From: Kluyvera genomosp. 1
GTDB lineage: Bacteria; Pseudomonadota; Gammaproteobacteria; Enterobacterales; Enterobacteriaceae
Assembly: GCF_001266615.1 (NCBI RefSeq)
Contig: NZ_LGHZ01000017.1
Coordinates: 62,001-126,000 of the forward strand
Direction of reading: 5' to 3'
Length of the DNA stretch: 64,000 nucleotides
The notes under the pieces were generated by a model that was not told where the DNA came from, ran no database searches, and saw only the letters and a program-made list of their open reading frames with translations. Shown piece by piece: positions 41,043 to 52,134 of the stretch; the stretch's first letter is position 1; each line of letters opens with the position of its first letter. The translations under genes were made by a program, and so were the position numbers.

Positions 41043-42530
41043 ATGCAATACATCAAGATCCATGCGCTGGATAACGTCGCGGTAGCGCTCGCTGACTTGG
41101 CTGAAGGAACCGAAGTGACCGTTGATGGCCAGGCGATAACCCTGCGTCAGGCGGTAACGCGTGGCCATAAATTCGCTTTACGCGATATTGCGAAAGGCGA
41201 AAACGTCATCAAATATGGTTTGCCAATTGGGCATACGCTGGTTGATGTGGCGGCGGGTGAGCACATTCATGCGCACAACACTCGCACCAATCTTAGCGAT
41301 TTGGACACGTATAGCTACCAACCGGATTTCCAGGCTGAAGTTGCACAGCCAGCCGATCGTGAGGTACAGATCTATCGCCGTCCGAACGGTGAGGTTGGGG
41401 TGCGTAACGAACTGTGGATCCTGCCGACCGTGGGCTGCGTTAACGCGATGGCTCGCCAGATGCAGACGCGCTTTCTCAAAGAGAGCAACGAGGCTGAAGG
41501 TATCGACGGCGTTCATCTCTTCAGTCACACCTACGGCTGCTCGCAGCTGGGTGATGACCACATTAACACCCGTACCATGCTGCAAAATATGGTGCGTCAC
41601 CCGAATGCGGGGGCGGTGCTGGTGGTCGGTCTTGGCTGTGAGAACAACCAGATTGATGCTTTCCGCGAAACCTTAGGAGAGTTCGATCCCGAACGCGTTC
41701 ACTTCATGGTCTGCCAACACCAGGAAGACGAAGTGGAAGCCGGGATCGAACACCTCCGCCAGCTTTACGATGTCATGCGTCATGACACACGCGAGCCGGG
41801 CAAACTGAGCGAGCTGAAGTTTGGTCTGGAGTGCGGTGGGTCTGATGGCCTGTCCGGTATCACCGCCAATCCGATGCTGGGTCGCTTCTCTGACTACGTG
41901 ATTGCCAACGGCGGCACTACCGTGCTGACTGAAGTACCGGAAATGTTTGGTGCCGAACAGTTGCTGATGGATCACTGCCGCGACGAAGAGACCTTCGGCA
42001 AGTTGGTGACCATGGTCAATGACTTTAAGCAGTACTTCATTGCGCATAATCAGCCGATTTACGAGAACCCATCCCCGGGCAACAAAGCTGGCGGTATCAC
42101 CACGCTGGAAGACAAATCGCTGGGTTGCACGCAGAAAGCGGGCTCAAGCCAGGTAGTTGACGTGCTGCGTTATGGCGAGCGTCTGAAAACCCACGGGCTA
42201 AACCTGCTGAGCGCGCCGGGCAACGATGCCGTCGCGACCAGCGCACTGGCGGGTGCGGGCTGCCATATGGTGCTGTTCAGCACCGGTCGCGGTACACCAT
42301 ACGGTGGTTTTGTGCCAACGGTGAAAATTGCTACCAACAGCGAACTGGCGGCGAAGAAAAAACACTGGATCGACTTTGATGCCGGCCAGCTGATTCACGG
42401 CAAAGCAATGCCGCAGCTGTTGAATGAGTTTGTCGATACCATTGTTGATTTTGCTAATGGCAAGCAGACCTGCAACGAACGCAATGATTTCCGCGAGCTG
42501 GCGCTGTTTAAGAGCGGCGTCACGTTGTAG
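41043..42530 (+). CDS. uxaA: Altronate dehydratase UxaA
   Basis: Iron-requiring dehydratase (495 residues) converting D-altronate to 2-keto-3-deoxygluconate. The N-terminal SAF domain (about 1-85) is followed by VRNELWILPTVGCVNAMA, HTYGCSQLGDDHINT, VLVVGLGCENNQ, LECGGSDGLSG and [20 protein letters not shown]. The same motifs appear in garD at 10169, showing common ancestry. It begins 14 bp after uxaC. UxaB, which makes altronate, is not in the window, as in E. coli. Confidence 0.96.
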   Translation: MQYIKIHALDNVAVALADLAEGTEVTVDGQAITLRQAVTRGHKFALRDIAKGENVIKYGLPIGHTLVDVAAGEHIHAHNTRTNLSDLDTYSYQPDFQAEVAQPADREVQIYRRPNGEVGVRNELWILPTVGCVNAMARQMQTRFLKESNEAEGIDGVHLFSHTYGCSQLGDDHINTRTMLQNMVRHPNAGAVLVVGLGCENNQIDAFRETLGEFDPERVHFMVCQHQEDEVEAGIEHLRQLYDVMRHDTREPGKLSELKFGLECGGSDGLSGITANPMLGRFSDYVIANGGTTVLTEVPEMFGAEQLLMDHCRDEETFGKLVTMVNDFKQYFIAHNQPIYENPSPGNKAGGITTLEDKSLGCTQKAGSSQVVDVLRYGERLKTHGLNLLSAPGNDAVATSALAGAGCHMVLFSTGRGTPYGGFVPTVKIATNSELAAKKKHWIDFDAGQLIHGKAMPQLLNEFVDTIVDFANGKQTCNERNDFRELALFKSGVTL

Positions 42531-42553
42531 TAGCACGATTATCTGATACGATA

Positions 42554-42588
42554 AAACGGCGTTTCAAATTCTGAAGCGCCGTTTTTTT
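42554..42588 (+). terminator. uxaCA terminator
   Basis: AAACGGCGTTTCA and TGAAGCGCCGTTT form a 13-bp hairpin with one mismatch and a 5-base loop, followed by TTTTA, 24 bp after uxaA. Confidence 0.92.
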
Positions 42589-42614
42589 ATGGCTTCGTTT
42601 TTCAGGGACTCTTC

Positions 42615-43166
42615 ATGACTGCGTATTGGCTTGCCCAGGGCGTAGGTATCATCGCTTTTCTGATCGGTATCACTACCTTTATCAACCGCGACGAGCGTCG
42701 TTTCAAATTTCAACTGGCTATCTACAGCGGCGTAATTGGGCTGCATTTTTTCTTGATGGGGGCGATTCCCGCCGGGGCGAGCGCCGAGCTTAACGTGATT
42801 CGCACGGTGATTTCGGTCTATACCCGACGCCTGTGGGTGATGTTCTTGTTTATCGCGCTGACGCTGATTATCGGTATCGGTAAACTTCAGCACGCGATGG
42901 AAATTCTGCCGGTTATCGGCACGGTGGCCAGTACCTGGGCGCTGTTCCGCTGCAAAGGGCTCACGGTGCGCTGTGTGATGTGGTGCTCCACCGCTTGCTG
43001 GGTCATTCATAATTTCTGGCTCGGGTCGATTGGCGGCACGCTGATTGAGGGCAGCTTCCTGGTGATGAACGGCCTGAACATTATTCGCTTCTGGCGCATG
43101 CAGCGGAAGGGGATTGACCCGTTTAAGGTCGAGAAGAAAGTACAGAGTGAAAACCCCTCCGCCTGA
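42615..43166 (+). CDS. ygjV: Inner-membrane protein YgjV
   Basis: Imp-YgjV family membrane protein (183 residues) with about five to six helices beginning AQGVGIIAFLIGITTF. Charged cytoplasmic C-terminus (RKGIDPFKVEKKVQS). Function is unknown in E. coli as well. It is preceded by the uxaCA terminator, so it should have its own promoter in the 26-bp gap or be expressed by read-through. The stop codon lies inside the loop of the shared terminator with sstT. Confidence 0.9.
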   Translation: MTAYWLAQGVGIIAFLIGITTFINRDERRFKFQLAIYSGVIGLHFFLMGAIPAGASAELNVIRTVISVYTRRLWVMFLFIALTLIIGIGKLQHAMEILPVIGTVASTWALFRCKGLTVRCVMWCSTACWVIHNFWLGSIGGTLIEGSFLVMNGLNIIRFWRMQRKGIDPFKVEKKVQSENPSA

Positions 43167-43177
43167 TGGCGAAGGGG
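43154..43177. terminator. Bidirectional terminator ygjV/sstT
   Basis: CCCCTCCGCC TGAT GGCGAAGGGG, a 10-bp hairpin with one mismatch, spans the ygjV stop codon and precedes the sstT stop on the other strand by nine bases. Confidence 0.7.
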
Positions 43178-43185
43178 CTCAAGAG

Positions 43186-44436
43186 CTAGCTACGCAGGGC
43201 GTCCTTTGCCAGACGTGCATCTTCCGCCTGGCAGACAGCGGCAGTGAACATCACGTCGGTGGAGGAGTTGATGGCGGTTTCGCAGGAGTCCTGCAGTACG
43301 CCAATAATAAAGCCGACGGCAACCACCTGCATGGCAATCTCATTGGGAATACCAAACATGTTACAGGCCAGCGGGATCAGCAGTAATGAACCGCCCGCCA
43401 CGCCGGATGCACCGCAGGCGCACAGCGATGCCACGACGCTCAGCAGCAGCGCCGTGGGCAGATCGACAGCGATACCCAGCGTATGTACGGCCGCCAGCGT
43501 CAGCACGGTGATGGTAATCGCCGCCCCCGCCATATTGACCGTTGCCCCCAGAGGAATGGATACCGAGTAGGTATCACGGTCCAGATTCAGCTTCTCACAC
43601 AGCGACATGTTCACCGGAATGTTGGCCGCCGAGCTGCGGGTGAAGAAGGCGGTTACGCCGCTTTCACGCAGGCACAGGAAAACCAGCGGATACGGGTTGC
43701 GGCGGATTTGCAAAAATACCAGCAGCGGGTTTATGACCAGCGCGACCACCGCCATACAACCAATCAGCACCAGCAGGATCTGCGCATAGCCCCACAGCGC
43801 TGAGAAACCGGTGGTGGCAAGCGTGGAAGAGACCAGACCGAAGATACCGATAGGTGCGAAACGGATAACCACTTTCACGATAAAGGTCACCGCATTCGAC
43901 AGATCGTTGACCAGATTTTTGGTGGTGTCGTTGCTGTGGCGTAGAGCAAAGCCCAGGCCTACCGCCCACACCAGAATACCGATGTAGTTGGCGTTAATCA
44001 GCGCGTGAATAGGGTTAGCGACGATGCTCATCAGCAGGCCATGCATGACCTCAACGATACCGGTTGGTGGCGTGATATCCGTGGCTCCGGTCGTCAACTG
44101 CAGCGTCGATGGGAAGAGAAAGCTCACTACCACAGCGGTTAACGCCGCTGCAAAGGTACCAAACAGATAGAGCCATAAAATAGGGCGGATGTTGGTTTTC
44201 TGTCCCTGCTGGTGGTTAGCGATTGACGCCATCACCAGCGTTAATACGAGGACAGGGGCGACGGCTTTCAGCGCGCCGACGAACAGCGTACCGAGCAGGC
44301 CGGTGGCTTCCGCGGCAGGTTTGGAAACCAGTGCCAGCGCAATACCAAGGATAAGCCCAACCAGGATCTGTTTGACCAGACTACCCCGGGTTAGAAAACG
44401 CATAAAGCCGGATGATGCGGGTTGTTGTGTCATCAT
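43186..44436 (-). CDS. sstT: Serine/threonine:Na+ symporter SstT
   Basis: Dicarboxylate/amino acid:cation symporter (DAACS) family protein, 416 residues, importing L-serine and L-threonine with sodium. The two re-entrant loops and family motifs are visible: [20 protein letters not shown] and [20 protein letters not shown], then [21 protein letters not shown] and [16 protein letters not shown]. Eight transmembrane segments expected. AAGGAA lies before the ATG. With TdcC and YhaO it is the third serine/threonine transporter in the window. Confidence 0.95.
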   Translation of the reverse strand: MMTQQPASSGFMRFLTRGSLVKQILVGLILGIALALVSKPAAEATGLLGTLFVGALKAVAPVLVLTLVMASIANHQQGQKTNIRPILWLYLFGTFAAALTAVVVSFLFPSTLQLTTGATDITPPTGIVEVMHGLLMSIVANPIHALINANYIGILVWAVGLGFALRHSNDTTKNLVNDLSNAVTFIVKVVIRFAPIGIFGLVSSTLATTGFSALWGYAQILLVLIGCMAVVALVINPLLVFLQIRRNPYPLVFLCLRESGVTAFFTRSSAANIPVNMSLCEKLNLDRDTYSVSIPLGATVNMAGAAITITVLTLAAVHTLGIAVDLPTALLLSVVASLCACGASGVAGGSLLLIPLACNMFGIPNEIAMQVVAVGFIIGVLQDSCETAINSSTDVMFTAAVCQAEDARLAKDALRS

Positions 44437-44802
44437 TGCATTCCTTAAGATGATGAGTTGTGTCTTTCCAGCGACGTATTATTTGTTACGTTTATGTCTG
44501 GATGTAAAAAAATGTTTGCTCGATCGAGTATAAGGAAAGTCTTCGCTTGGGGAAGTACAAAATGCTGGAATTTACGCCACGCGTCATATTTCTTAACTAA
44601 TTATTTACATTTTTGCGGCGCAAATATGAACTGGAGGCCAACACTGTCCACTTAAGCAAAGCGATTAGGGGAAACGCCGGGATTTGGTTCCCGGAGGGAT
44701 GCCAAACTCGATGGTCGCCCCGCGTATCTCACTCTTAAACTCACGGTGCTCAACTTGAGGCGGAATTTGGACGAGCCACGCGCGGCTCGTCCAGAAAGGG
44801 AA
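44437..44802 (-). promoter_or_regulatory. sstT promoter region and alx terminator
   Basis: The 366-bp gap holds the sstT promoter and, at 44769-44792, GGACGAGCC ACGCGC GGCTCGTCC, a perfect 9-bp hairpin that ends the alx transcript on the minus strand. No gene is supported here; a 65-residue frame at 44458-44655 has no recognisable features. Confidence 0.6.
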
Positions 44803-45771
44803 TTACATTATCTGCTTTTTCGCATCGTTGCGGTGATTCACCCACGCGTTAATCAGCAACGTGAGCAACAGAATGCCGCCCACCACGCCCAATGAAACGG
44901 AAATTGGGATGTGGTAGAAATCAACGATCAGCATCTTGATACCGATAAATACCAGGATCACCGATAGCCCGTACTTCAGCATGGAGAAGCGCTCTGCGAC
45001 GCCTGCCAGCAGGAAGTACATCGCACGCAGACCGAGGATGGCGAACAGGTTAGAGGTCAGCACGATAAACGGATCGGTGGTCACCGCGAAGATCGCCGGA
45101 ATGCTATCGACCGCGAAGATCACATCGCTTAGCTCAACCAGAATCAGCACCAGCAGCAATGGGGTAGCAAACAGCACGCCGTTTTTGCGGGTGAAGAAAT
45201 GTTCATTCTCGATTTTGTCAGTCATTCGCAGATGGCTGCGCAGCCAGCGTACCAGCGGTTTGTCGCCGATGCCGCCTTCATCTTCTTTCGCCAGCGCCAT
45301 TTTGACACCGGTGAACAGCAGGAACGCGCCGAAAATATACAGCAGCCATTCGAACTGGGAGATAAGCCAGCTACCGGCGAAGATCATGATGGTACGCAGA
45401 ACGATAGCACCTAGCACGCCGTAGACCAGTACTCGACGCTGTAGTGCAGCAGGCACGGAGAAGTAGCTAAACAGCATCAGCCAAACGAAGACGTTGTCGA
45501 CCGCCAGCGATTTTTCAATCAAGTAGCCGGTGAGGAATGCCAGCGCCTGTGGGTCAGCCACCGCACGTCCCTGGGTCTGTACCAGATACCACCAGAAGGC
45601 TGCGTTAAACAGTAAAGAGAGGGTGACCCAGACCAGCGACCAGCTGGCAGCCTGTTTCATCGACATCGTATGAGCGCCGCGACGGCCCTGTAATAACAGG
45701 TCGATGGCGAGCATGATAACCACCACAACCGCGAATCCGCCCCACAGCAACGGTGTGCCGACTGTATTCAT
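44803..45771 (-). CDS. alx: TerC-family manganese exporter-like protein Alx
   Basis: Inner-membrane protein (322 residues, about nine helices) of the TerC family, induced in E. coli by alkaline pH and manganese and implicated in Mn2+ export. [56 protein letters not shown] and [15 protein letters not shown] contain the conserved acidic residues inside helices. Expression should be set by the riboswitch leader directly upstream, whose terminator-like hairpin ends about 20 bp before the ATG. Confidence 0.95.
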   Translation of the reverse strand: MNTVGTPLLWGGFAVVVVIMLAIDLLLQGRRGAHTMSMKQAASWSLVWVTLSLLFNAAFWWYLVQTQGRAVADPQALAFLTGYLIEKSLAVDNVFVWLMLFSYFSVPAALQRRVLVYGVLGAIVLRTIMIFAGSWLISQFEWLLYIFGAFLLFTGVKMALAKEDEGGIGDKPLVRWLRSHLRMTDKIENEHFFTRKNGVLFATPLLLVLILVELSDVIFAVDSIPAIFAVTTDPFIVLTSNLFAILGLRAMYFLLAGVAERFSMLKYGLSVILVFIGIKMLIVDFYHIPISVSLGVVGGILLLTLLINAWVNHRNDAKKQIM

Positions 45772-45990
45772 AACTATTTTCCTTACGCATAAAAAAACGG
45801 CTAACGTCAGAAGACGATAGCCGTTGCTTTTTATGCATAGACCTCGCCTTCCGGCAAGGTCTCACTTACAACAAGAAAGGAATACGCGTTCGTATTCCTT
45901 TTTCGTTGCCCGGCGACCGGATACGGTTTTACACGTATCGTAATGACGATCCACCGACAAGGAAGTTACTCCCCTTTGCAGGTAACAAAA
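45772..45990 (-). promoter_or_regulatory. Alx leader: yybP-ykoY Mn2+/pH-responsive riboswitch (PRE, SraF)
   Basis: On the minus strand the yybP-ykoY core is visible: CAAAGGGGAGTAACTTCC (45960-45977) and GGTCGCCGGGCAACG (45905-45919). Hairpins follow in order: AAAGGAATACG/CGTATTCCTTT (45876-45901), GACCTTGCC/GGCGAGGTC (45840-45861), and AACGGCTATCGTC/GACGTTAGCCGTT with TTTTT (45791-45825). The last is an intrinsic terminator and ends about 20 bases before the alx start codon. In E. coli this leader senses Mn2+ and transcriptional pausing at high pH and is also listed as sRNA SraF. Confidence 0.88.
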
Positions 45991-46043
45991 TATGTCAGGT
46001 CACTGATTTCGTCAATGACCCGCCATCTCTCATTTACGTTGTT

Positions 46044-47030
46044 TTACGAAGCCTGCGCATCCGCTGGGAAAACGACGCCGGTCTGGCGACGAATTTCGGT
46101 CTGTACTTTAGCGGTAATGCGGCTGACTTCGAGTCCAGGGTGTTCCACTTCGTTGTTTTCGACCAGGCGCGCAAACTCTTCAGCTTCATACAGCATAGTA
46201 TTGATATGCTGAGGCTGGCTGAGATCCTGTGCTTTGCTGCCGCGAGGCACGAAGGAAAGCTTCTGGCACTCGGAGATTTTCTCGATAATCAGCGCCCCGG
46301 CTTCCCCCTGAATCTCGCTTGGCAGGTTAGAATCGCTGACTTTGGAGTGCTGCAGCGTGACGCTGAAATCACCGTAATCCATCACCACCACGCCGTGCGC
46401 ATCAACGCCGCTGTCCAGCAGACTGGCGGAGGCCTGAATGTGCTTCGGCTCGCCCCACAGCGCGACCGCAGAGGCCAGGCAGTAAAAACCGATATCCATA
46501 ATCGAGCCGTTGGAGAAGGCAGGGTTAAATGTATTGGGGTTTTCGCCGTTGAGATAGCGCTGATAGCGGGAGGAATACTGGCAGTAGTTGATAAACGCTT
46601 TACGGATCTGACCGAGCTTTGGCAGCGCCTGTTGCAGTAGCTGGAAATTGGGTAAGCTGGCCGTTTTAAACGCTTCGAACAGCACCACCTGGTTTTCACG
46701 GGCGAGAGCAATAGCCCGCTCCGCTTCGCGCAGGTTAGAGGCCAGCGGCTTCTCGCAAATGACGTGTTTTTTATGGCGTAAGAACAGCTCGGTTTGCGGG
46801 AAGTGCAATGAGTTTGGACTGGCAATATACACTGCATCAATATCATCGCTTTGCGCCATGGCTTCAAGCGAAGTGAACAGATGCTCGACGGGATAATCGT
46901 TGGCGAAGCTTTGCGCCTGTTCAAGGCTGCGGGAATAAACGGCGGTTAACTTGTACTTGCCGGTCTCATGAGCGGCATCGACAAACTGGCGGGTGATCCA
47001 GTTTGTCCCAATCACAGCGAAACGTATCAT
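46044..47030 (-). CDS. ygjR: Gfo/Idh/MocA-family oxidoreductase YgjR
   Basis: NAD(P)-dependent oxidoreductase (328 residues) of unknown substrate. The N-terminal Rossmann fold begins MIRFAVIGTNWITRQFV; IDAVYIASPNSLHF and HVICEKPLASNLREAE (catalytic lysine of the EKP motif) are typical. The C-terminal GFO/IDH domain includes FSNGSIMDIGFYCLASAVAL. K-12 has ygjQ between ygjR and ygjP; it is absent here and only 72 bp separate ygjR from ygjP. Confidence 0.92.
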   Translation of the reverse strand: MIRFAVIGTNWITRQFVDAAHETGKYKLTAVYSRSLEQAQSFANDYPVEHLFTSLEAMAQSDDIDAVYIASPNSLHFPQTELFLRHKKHVICEKPLASNLREAERAIALARENQVVLFEAFKTASLPNFQLLQQALPKLGQIRKAFINYCQYSSRYQRYLNGENPNTFNPAFSNGSIMDIGFYCLASAVALWGEPKHIQASASLLDSGVDAHGVVVMDYGDFSVTLQHSKVSDSNLPSEIQGEAGALIIEKISECQKLSFVPRGSKAQDLSQPQHINTMLYEAEEFARLVENNEVEHPGLEVSRITAKVQTEIRRQTGVVFPADAQAS

Positions 47031-47102
47031 AAACGCCTTCAGGCTCCATAAAGGGATTCTTTCGTCAATGTATCACGCCTTTATGACAATGCCAGTGCCC
47101 GA

Positions 47103-47603
47103 CTACGCAGTTTCCTTTAATGACAGGTGCGTCAGCCACAAACGGGTATCAAACTCCAACTGGTGGTACTGCGGTTCCATATAACAGCACAGCTGATAGA
47201 ACGCTTTATCGTGTTCTTTTTCTTTTAAGTGTGCGAGTTCGTGAACCACAATCATTTTGAGAAAGGCTTCCGGGGCGTTGCGAAATACGGTGGCAACGCG
47301 GATTTCAGCTTTAGCTTTGAGCTTACCGCCCTGCACGCGTGATACCGCCGTGTGCAGCCCGAGTGCGTTTTTCAACACGTGGATCTTGTTGTCATACATG
47401 ACTTTATTGATCGGCGGTGCGTTACGCAGAAACTGGCTTTTCAGATCCTGGGTGTACTGCCAGAGCGCTTTATCGGTAGCAAAATCGTGCGTGCCGGGAT
47501 AGCGTTTCTCCAGCACCGTGCCCAGACGCCGTTCGGTGATTAACGTGCGCACCTGAGTCAGTAAATGCTCCGGGTATCCCTGGAGGTAAGTTAGTTGGTT
47601 CAT
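47103..47603 (-). CDS. ygjP: YgjP-family metallohydrolase
   Basis: WLM/YgjP-like zinc protein of 166 residues. VVHELAHLKEKEHDKAFY shows the HExxH zinc motif at His121-His125 and a third ligand candidate at His131. The E. coli protein has been described as a UTP pyrophosphatase, though the fold is peptidase-like. Start 47603 is an ATG (MNQLTYLQGYP); a GTG two codons upstream is also in frame. Divergent from rlmG. Cytoplasmic. Confidence 0.88.
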   Translation of the reverse strand: MNQLTYLQGYPEHLLTQVRTLITERRLGTVLEKRYPGTHDFATDKALWQYTQDLKSQFLRNAPPINKVMYDNKIHVLKNALGLHTAVSRVQGGKLKAKAEIRVATVFRNAPEAFLKMIVVHELAHLKEKEHDKAFYQLCCYMEPQYHQLEFDTRLWLTHLSLKETA

Positions 47604-47686
47604 CTTCACCCACGCAAATCATAAAAAGTGTATACTCACGCACCCTTTTCAGGGATACGCCGTAATTTTACCATTCAGGAGGGCCG

Positions 47687-48823
47687 ATGAGCCACATAGA
47701 CAACGGTTTCCGTTCGCTAACACTAAAACGTTTCCCGGAAACGGATGACGTTAACCCGCTGCTGGCGTGGGAAGCGGCGGATGAGTATCTGCTGCAGCAG
47801 CTGGACGATACTGAGATTAGCGGCCCGGTGTTAATCCTGAATGATACCTTCGGTGCGCTGGGCTGTGCGCTAGCGGATCATACGCCTTACAGCATTGGTG
47901 ATTCATACTTAAGTGAGTTGGCAACGCGTGAAAACCTGCGCCACAACGACATCGCCGAATCCAGCGTTAAATTCCTCGACAGCACCGCCGAGTACCCGCA
48001 GGCGCCGGGCGTGGTGCTGATTAAGATCCCAAAAACCATGGCGTTGCTGGAACAGCAGCTGCGTGCGCTGCGCGATGTTTTGACACCCCAAACGCGTATT
48101 ATCGCCGGCGCGAAAGCCCGCGATATTCATACCTCGACGCTTGAGCTGTTTGAAAAAGTGCTCGGCCCAACCACCACCACGCTGGCATGGAAAAAAGCGC
48201 GTCTGATCAACTGTACTTTCAGTAAACCAGAATTAGCCGATACTTCCTTGACCCTGAGCTGGAAGCTGGAAGGCACCGAGTGGACCATCCACAACCACGC
48301 TAACGTCTTCTCCCGCACCGGGCTGGATATCGGCGCGCGCTTCTTTATGCAGCATCTGCCGGATAACCTGGAAGGTGAGATTGTTGATCTCGGCTGTGGC
48401 AACGGTGTTATTGGGATGACGCTGCTGGAGAAAAATCCGCAGGCGAGCGTGGTGTTTGTCGATGAGTCGCCGATGGCCGTTGCCTCCAGCCGTCTCAACG
48501 TGGAAACTAACCTGCCAGACGCACTGGATCGCTGCGAGTTTATGATCAACAACGCCCTTTCTGGCGTTGAACCGTTCCGCTTTAACGCGGTACTGTGCAA
48601 TCCACCGTTCCACCAGAAACACGCGCTGACTGATAACATTGCGTGGGAGATGTTCCACCATGCGCGTCGCTGTCTGAAAATCAACGGCGAGCTGTACATC
48701 GTGGCCAACCGTCACCTCGATTACTTCCACAAGCTGAAGAAGATTTTCGGCAACTGCGAAACCATCGCCACCAACAATAAATTCGTGGTGCTGAAAGCGG
48801 TGAAACTCGGCCGTCGCCGTTAA
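47687..48823 (+). CDS. rlmG: 23S rRNA (guanine-1835-N2)-methyltransferase RlmG
   Basis: SAM-dependent methyltransferase (378 residues) modifying G1835 of 23S rRNA. It has the duplicated RsmC/RlmG architecture: an inactive N-terminal Rossmann domain (about 1-180) and a catalytic C-terminal domain. The catalytic domain carries the SAM motif [15 protein letters not shown] and the catalytic NPPF in [21 protein letters not shown] gives a strong ribosome site before the ATG. Length matches E. coli. Confidence 0.95.
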   Translation: MSHIDNGFRSLTLKRFPETDDVNPLLAWEAADEYLLQQLDDTEISGPVLILNDTFGALGCALADHTPYSIGDSYLSELATRENLRHNDIAESSVKFLDSTAEYPQAPGVVLIKIPKTMALLEQQLRALRDVLTPQTRIIAGAKARDIHTSTLELFEKVLGPTTTTLAWKKARLINCTFSKPELADTSLTLSWKLEGTEWTIHNHANVFSRTGLDIGARFFMQHLPDNLEGEIVDLGCGNGVIGMTLLEKNPQASVVFVDESPMAVASSRLNVETNLPDALDRCEFMINNALSGVEPFRFNAVLCNPPFHQKHALTDNIAWEMFHHARRCLKINGELYIVANRHLDYFHKLKKIFGNCETIATNNKFVVLKAVKLGRRR

Positions 48824-48851
48824 TCGCTGGCGCTAGCGTGTAATAGAAACG

Positions 48852-48887
48852 TTTTATCCGGCCTGATGAAGACCAGGCCGGATAAAA
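48852..48887. terminator. Bidirectional terminator / REP-like palindrome rlmG-fadH
   Basis: TTTTATCCGGCCTG and CAGGCCGGATAAAA form a perfect 14-bp stem with an 8-base loop between converging genes. The GCCGGATAA core is REP-like. The A/T ends supply U-runs on both strands. Confidence 0.85.
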
Positions 48888-48896
48888 GCGAGAGGG

Positions 48897-50936
<2,040 letters not shown>

Positions 50937-51027
50937 TTATTGTTATGTGGTCGGATGAGTTACTAATTTAGCCGTCGGCGGGAAAAAGGGAAAAGGGGAA
51001 TGCGATGATTGTGATGGGATTCAAAGA

Positions 51028-51048
51028 ACGCCCCCGTGTCGGGGGCGT
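51028..51048. terminator. Terminator of the LacI-PMM-ATPase operon
   Basis: ACGCCCCCG TGT CGGGGGCGT, a perfect 9-bp stem, three bases past the ATPase stop; minus-strand continuation TCTTTG provides a short U-run. It also separates the accessory locus from fadH. Confidence 0.85.
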
Positions 51049-51051
51049 CTC

Positions 51052-52134
51052 TTAAAGAGCTGGTGTGGCGAATACCACTCGCTTACCCAGCGCATCGAAC
51101 AGATGGAGATGCGATTCTTGCACGCTCAGAGTCAGCGGCTGCTGAGGTGGGAAACTCAGCTGCTGGAATGACTTCAGGCAAACAGAGTGGCCATCAATGT
51201 CCAGCCACACCAGCGTTGAATCTCCCTGGAGTTCACATAGGCGTGTGCGACCGGTAAGGCTAAAATCACCCGGCTGCTGATATTGCATATGCTCCGGGCG
51301 GATGGCGACAAACATCTTGTCACCATCCCGAACACCGATAGGCTGGCGAGAGAGGGGGAAGGCGATGTCATCAGTGATATACAGCGTGCCCTGGCGCCAA
51401 ACGGCAGGCAGGATATTGATTTTAGGCGTGCCGATAAACTCAGCGACAAATAGGTTTGCCGGGGTGTTATAAAGCTCAAGCGGCGTGCCGACCTGTTCAA
51501 TTTTTCCTTTGTAGAGCACGACGATACGGTCAGCCAGCGTCATGGCTTCGACTTGATCGTGGGTCACATAAATCATAGTGTTTTTCAGTGTGTTATGAAG
51601 CTGCTGGATCTCCTGGCGCATCTCCACCCGCAGTGCGGCGTCGAGGTTGGAAAGCGGTTCATCAAATAAGAACAGTTCGGGCTCCTGAACAATCGAACGC
51701 CCAATCGCCACGCGCTGTCGCTGGCCGCCGGAAAGATTTTGCGGCAGCCGGTTGAGCATCTCATCCAGCTTTAGCATATTGGCTGCATGATTGATACGCC
51801 GGGTGATTTCGTCGGCGGGCGTTTTGATATTGCGTAGCCCAAAGGAGAGGTTCTCGCGTACCGTCATATGGGGATAGAGAGCGTAGGACTGAAAAACCAT
51901 GGATAGGCTGCGTTTACCCGCTGCCAGATGGGTGACGTCCTTCTCTCCCATTATCATTTTGCCGCTATCGGGCATTTCAAGCCCGGCAATCATCCGCAGC
52001 AGCGTCGACTTACCGCAGCCGGAAGGGCCTACCAGTACGATAAATTCCCCGGAGGCAATCTCCAGTGATAGGTTTTCAATGATGGTGGATTTATCGTATT
52101 TCTTATGAATATTGCTGAGATAAAGGGCTGTCAC
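51052..52134 (-). CDS. Sugar ABC transporter ATPase, MsmK/MalK/UgpC type
   Basis: Cytoplasmic ATPase of 360 residues energising carbohydrate import. Walker A GPSGCGKST is at 36-44, the signature NLSGGQRQRV at 133-142, Walker B ELFLFDEP at 153-160. From about residue 235 a C-terminal OB-type (TOBE) domain follows, usual in MalK-like proteins that may serve several systems or bind regulators. The GTG start overlaps the phosphomannomutase stop (GTGA) and has AAGGAGA six bases upstream. It is encoded in the arm opposite to its presumed partners, the binding protein and permeases at 54784-57777. Confidence 0.92.
   Translation of the reverse strand: MTALYLSNIHKKYDKSTIIENLSLEIASGEFIVLVGPSGCGKSTLLRMIAGLEMPDSGKMIMGEKDVTHLAAGKRSLSMVFQSYALYPHMTVRENLSFGLRNIKTPADEITRRINHAANMLKLDEMLNRLPQNLSGGQRQRVAIGRSIVQEPELFLFDEPLSNLDAALRVEMRQEIQQLHNTLKNTMIYVTHDQVEAMTLADRIVVLYKGKIEQVGTPLELYNTPANLFVAEFIGTPKINILPAVWRQGTLYITDDIAFPLSRQPIGVRDGDKMFVAIRPEHMQYQQPGDFSLTGRTRLCELQGDSTLVWLDIDGHSVCLKSFQQLSFPPQQPLTLSVQESHLHLFDALGKRVVFATPAL

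Noticed and set aside
44458-44655. 65-residue frame between sstT and alx
   Set aside because: No ribosome site or recognisable motif; it covers the sstT promoter region.
45605-45865. 86-residue frame across the alx start
   Set aside because: It is out of frame with alx and runs through the riboswitch hairpins, which explain the sequence.
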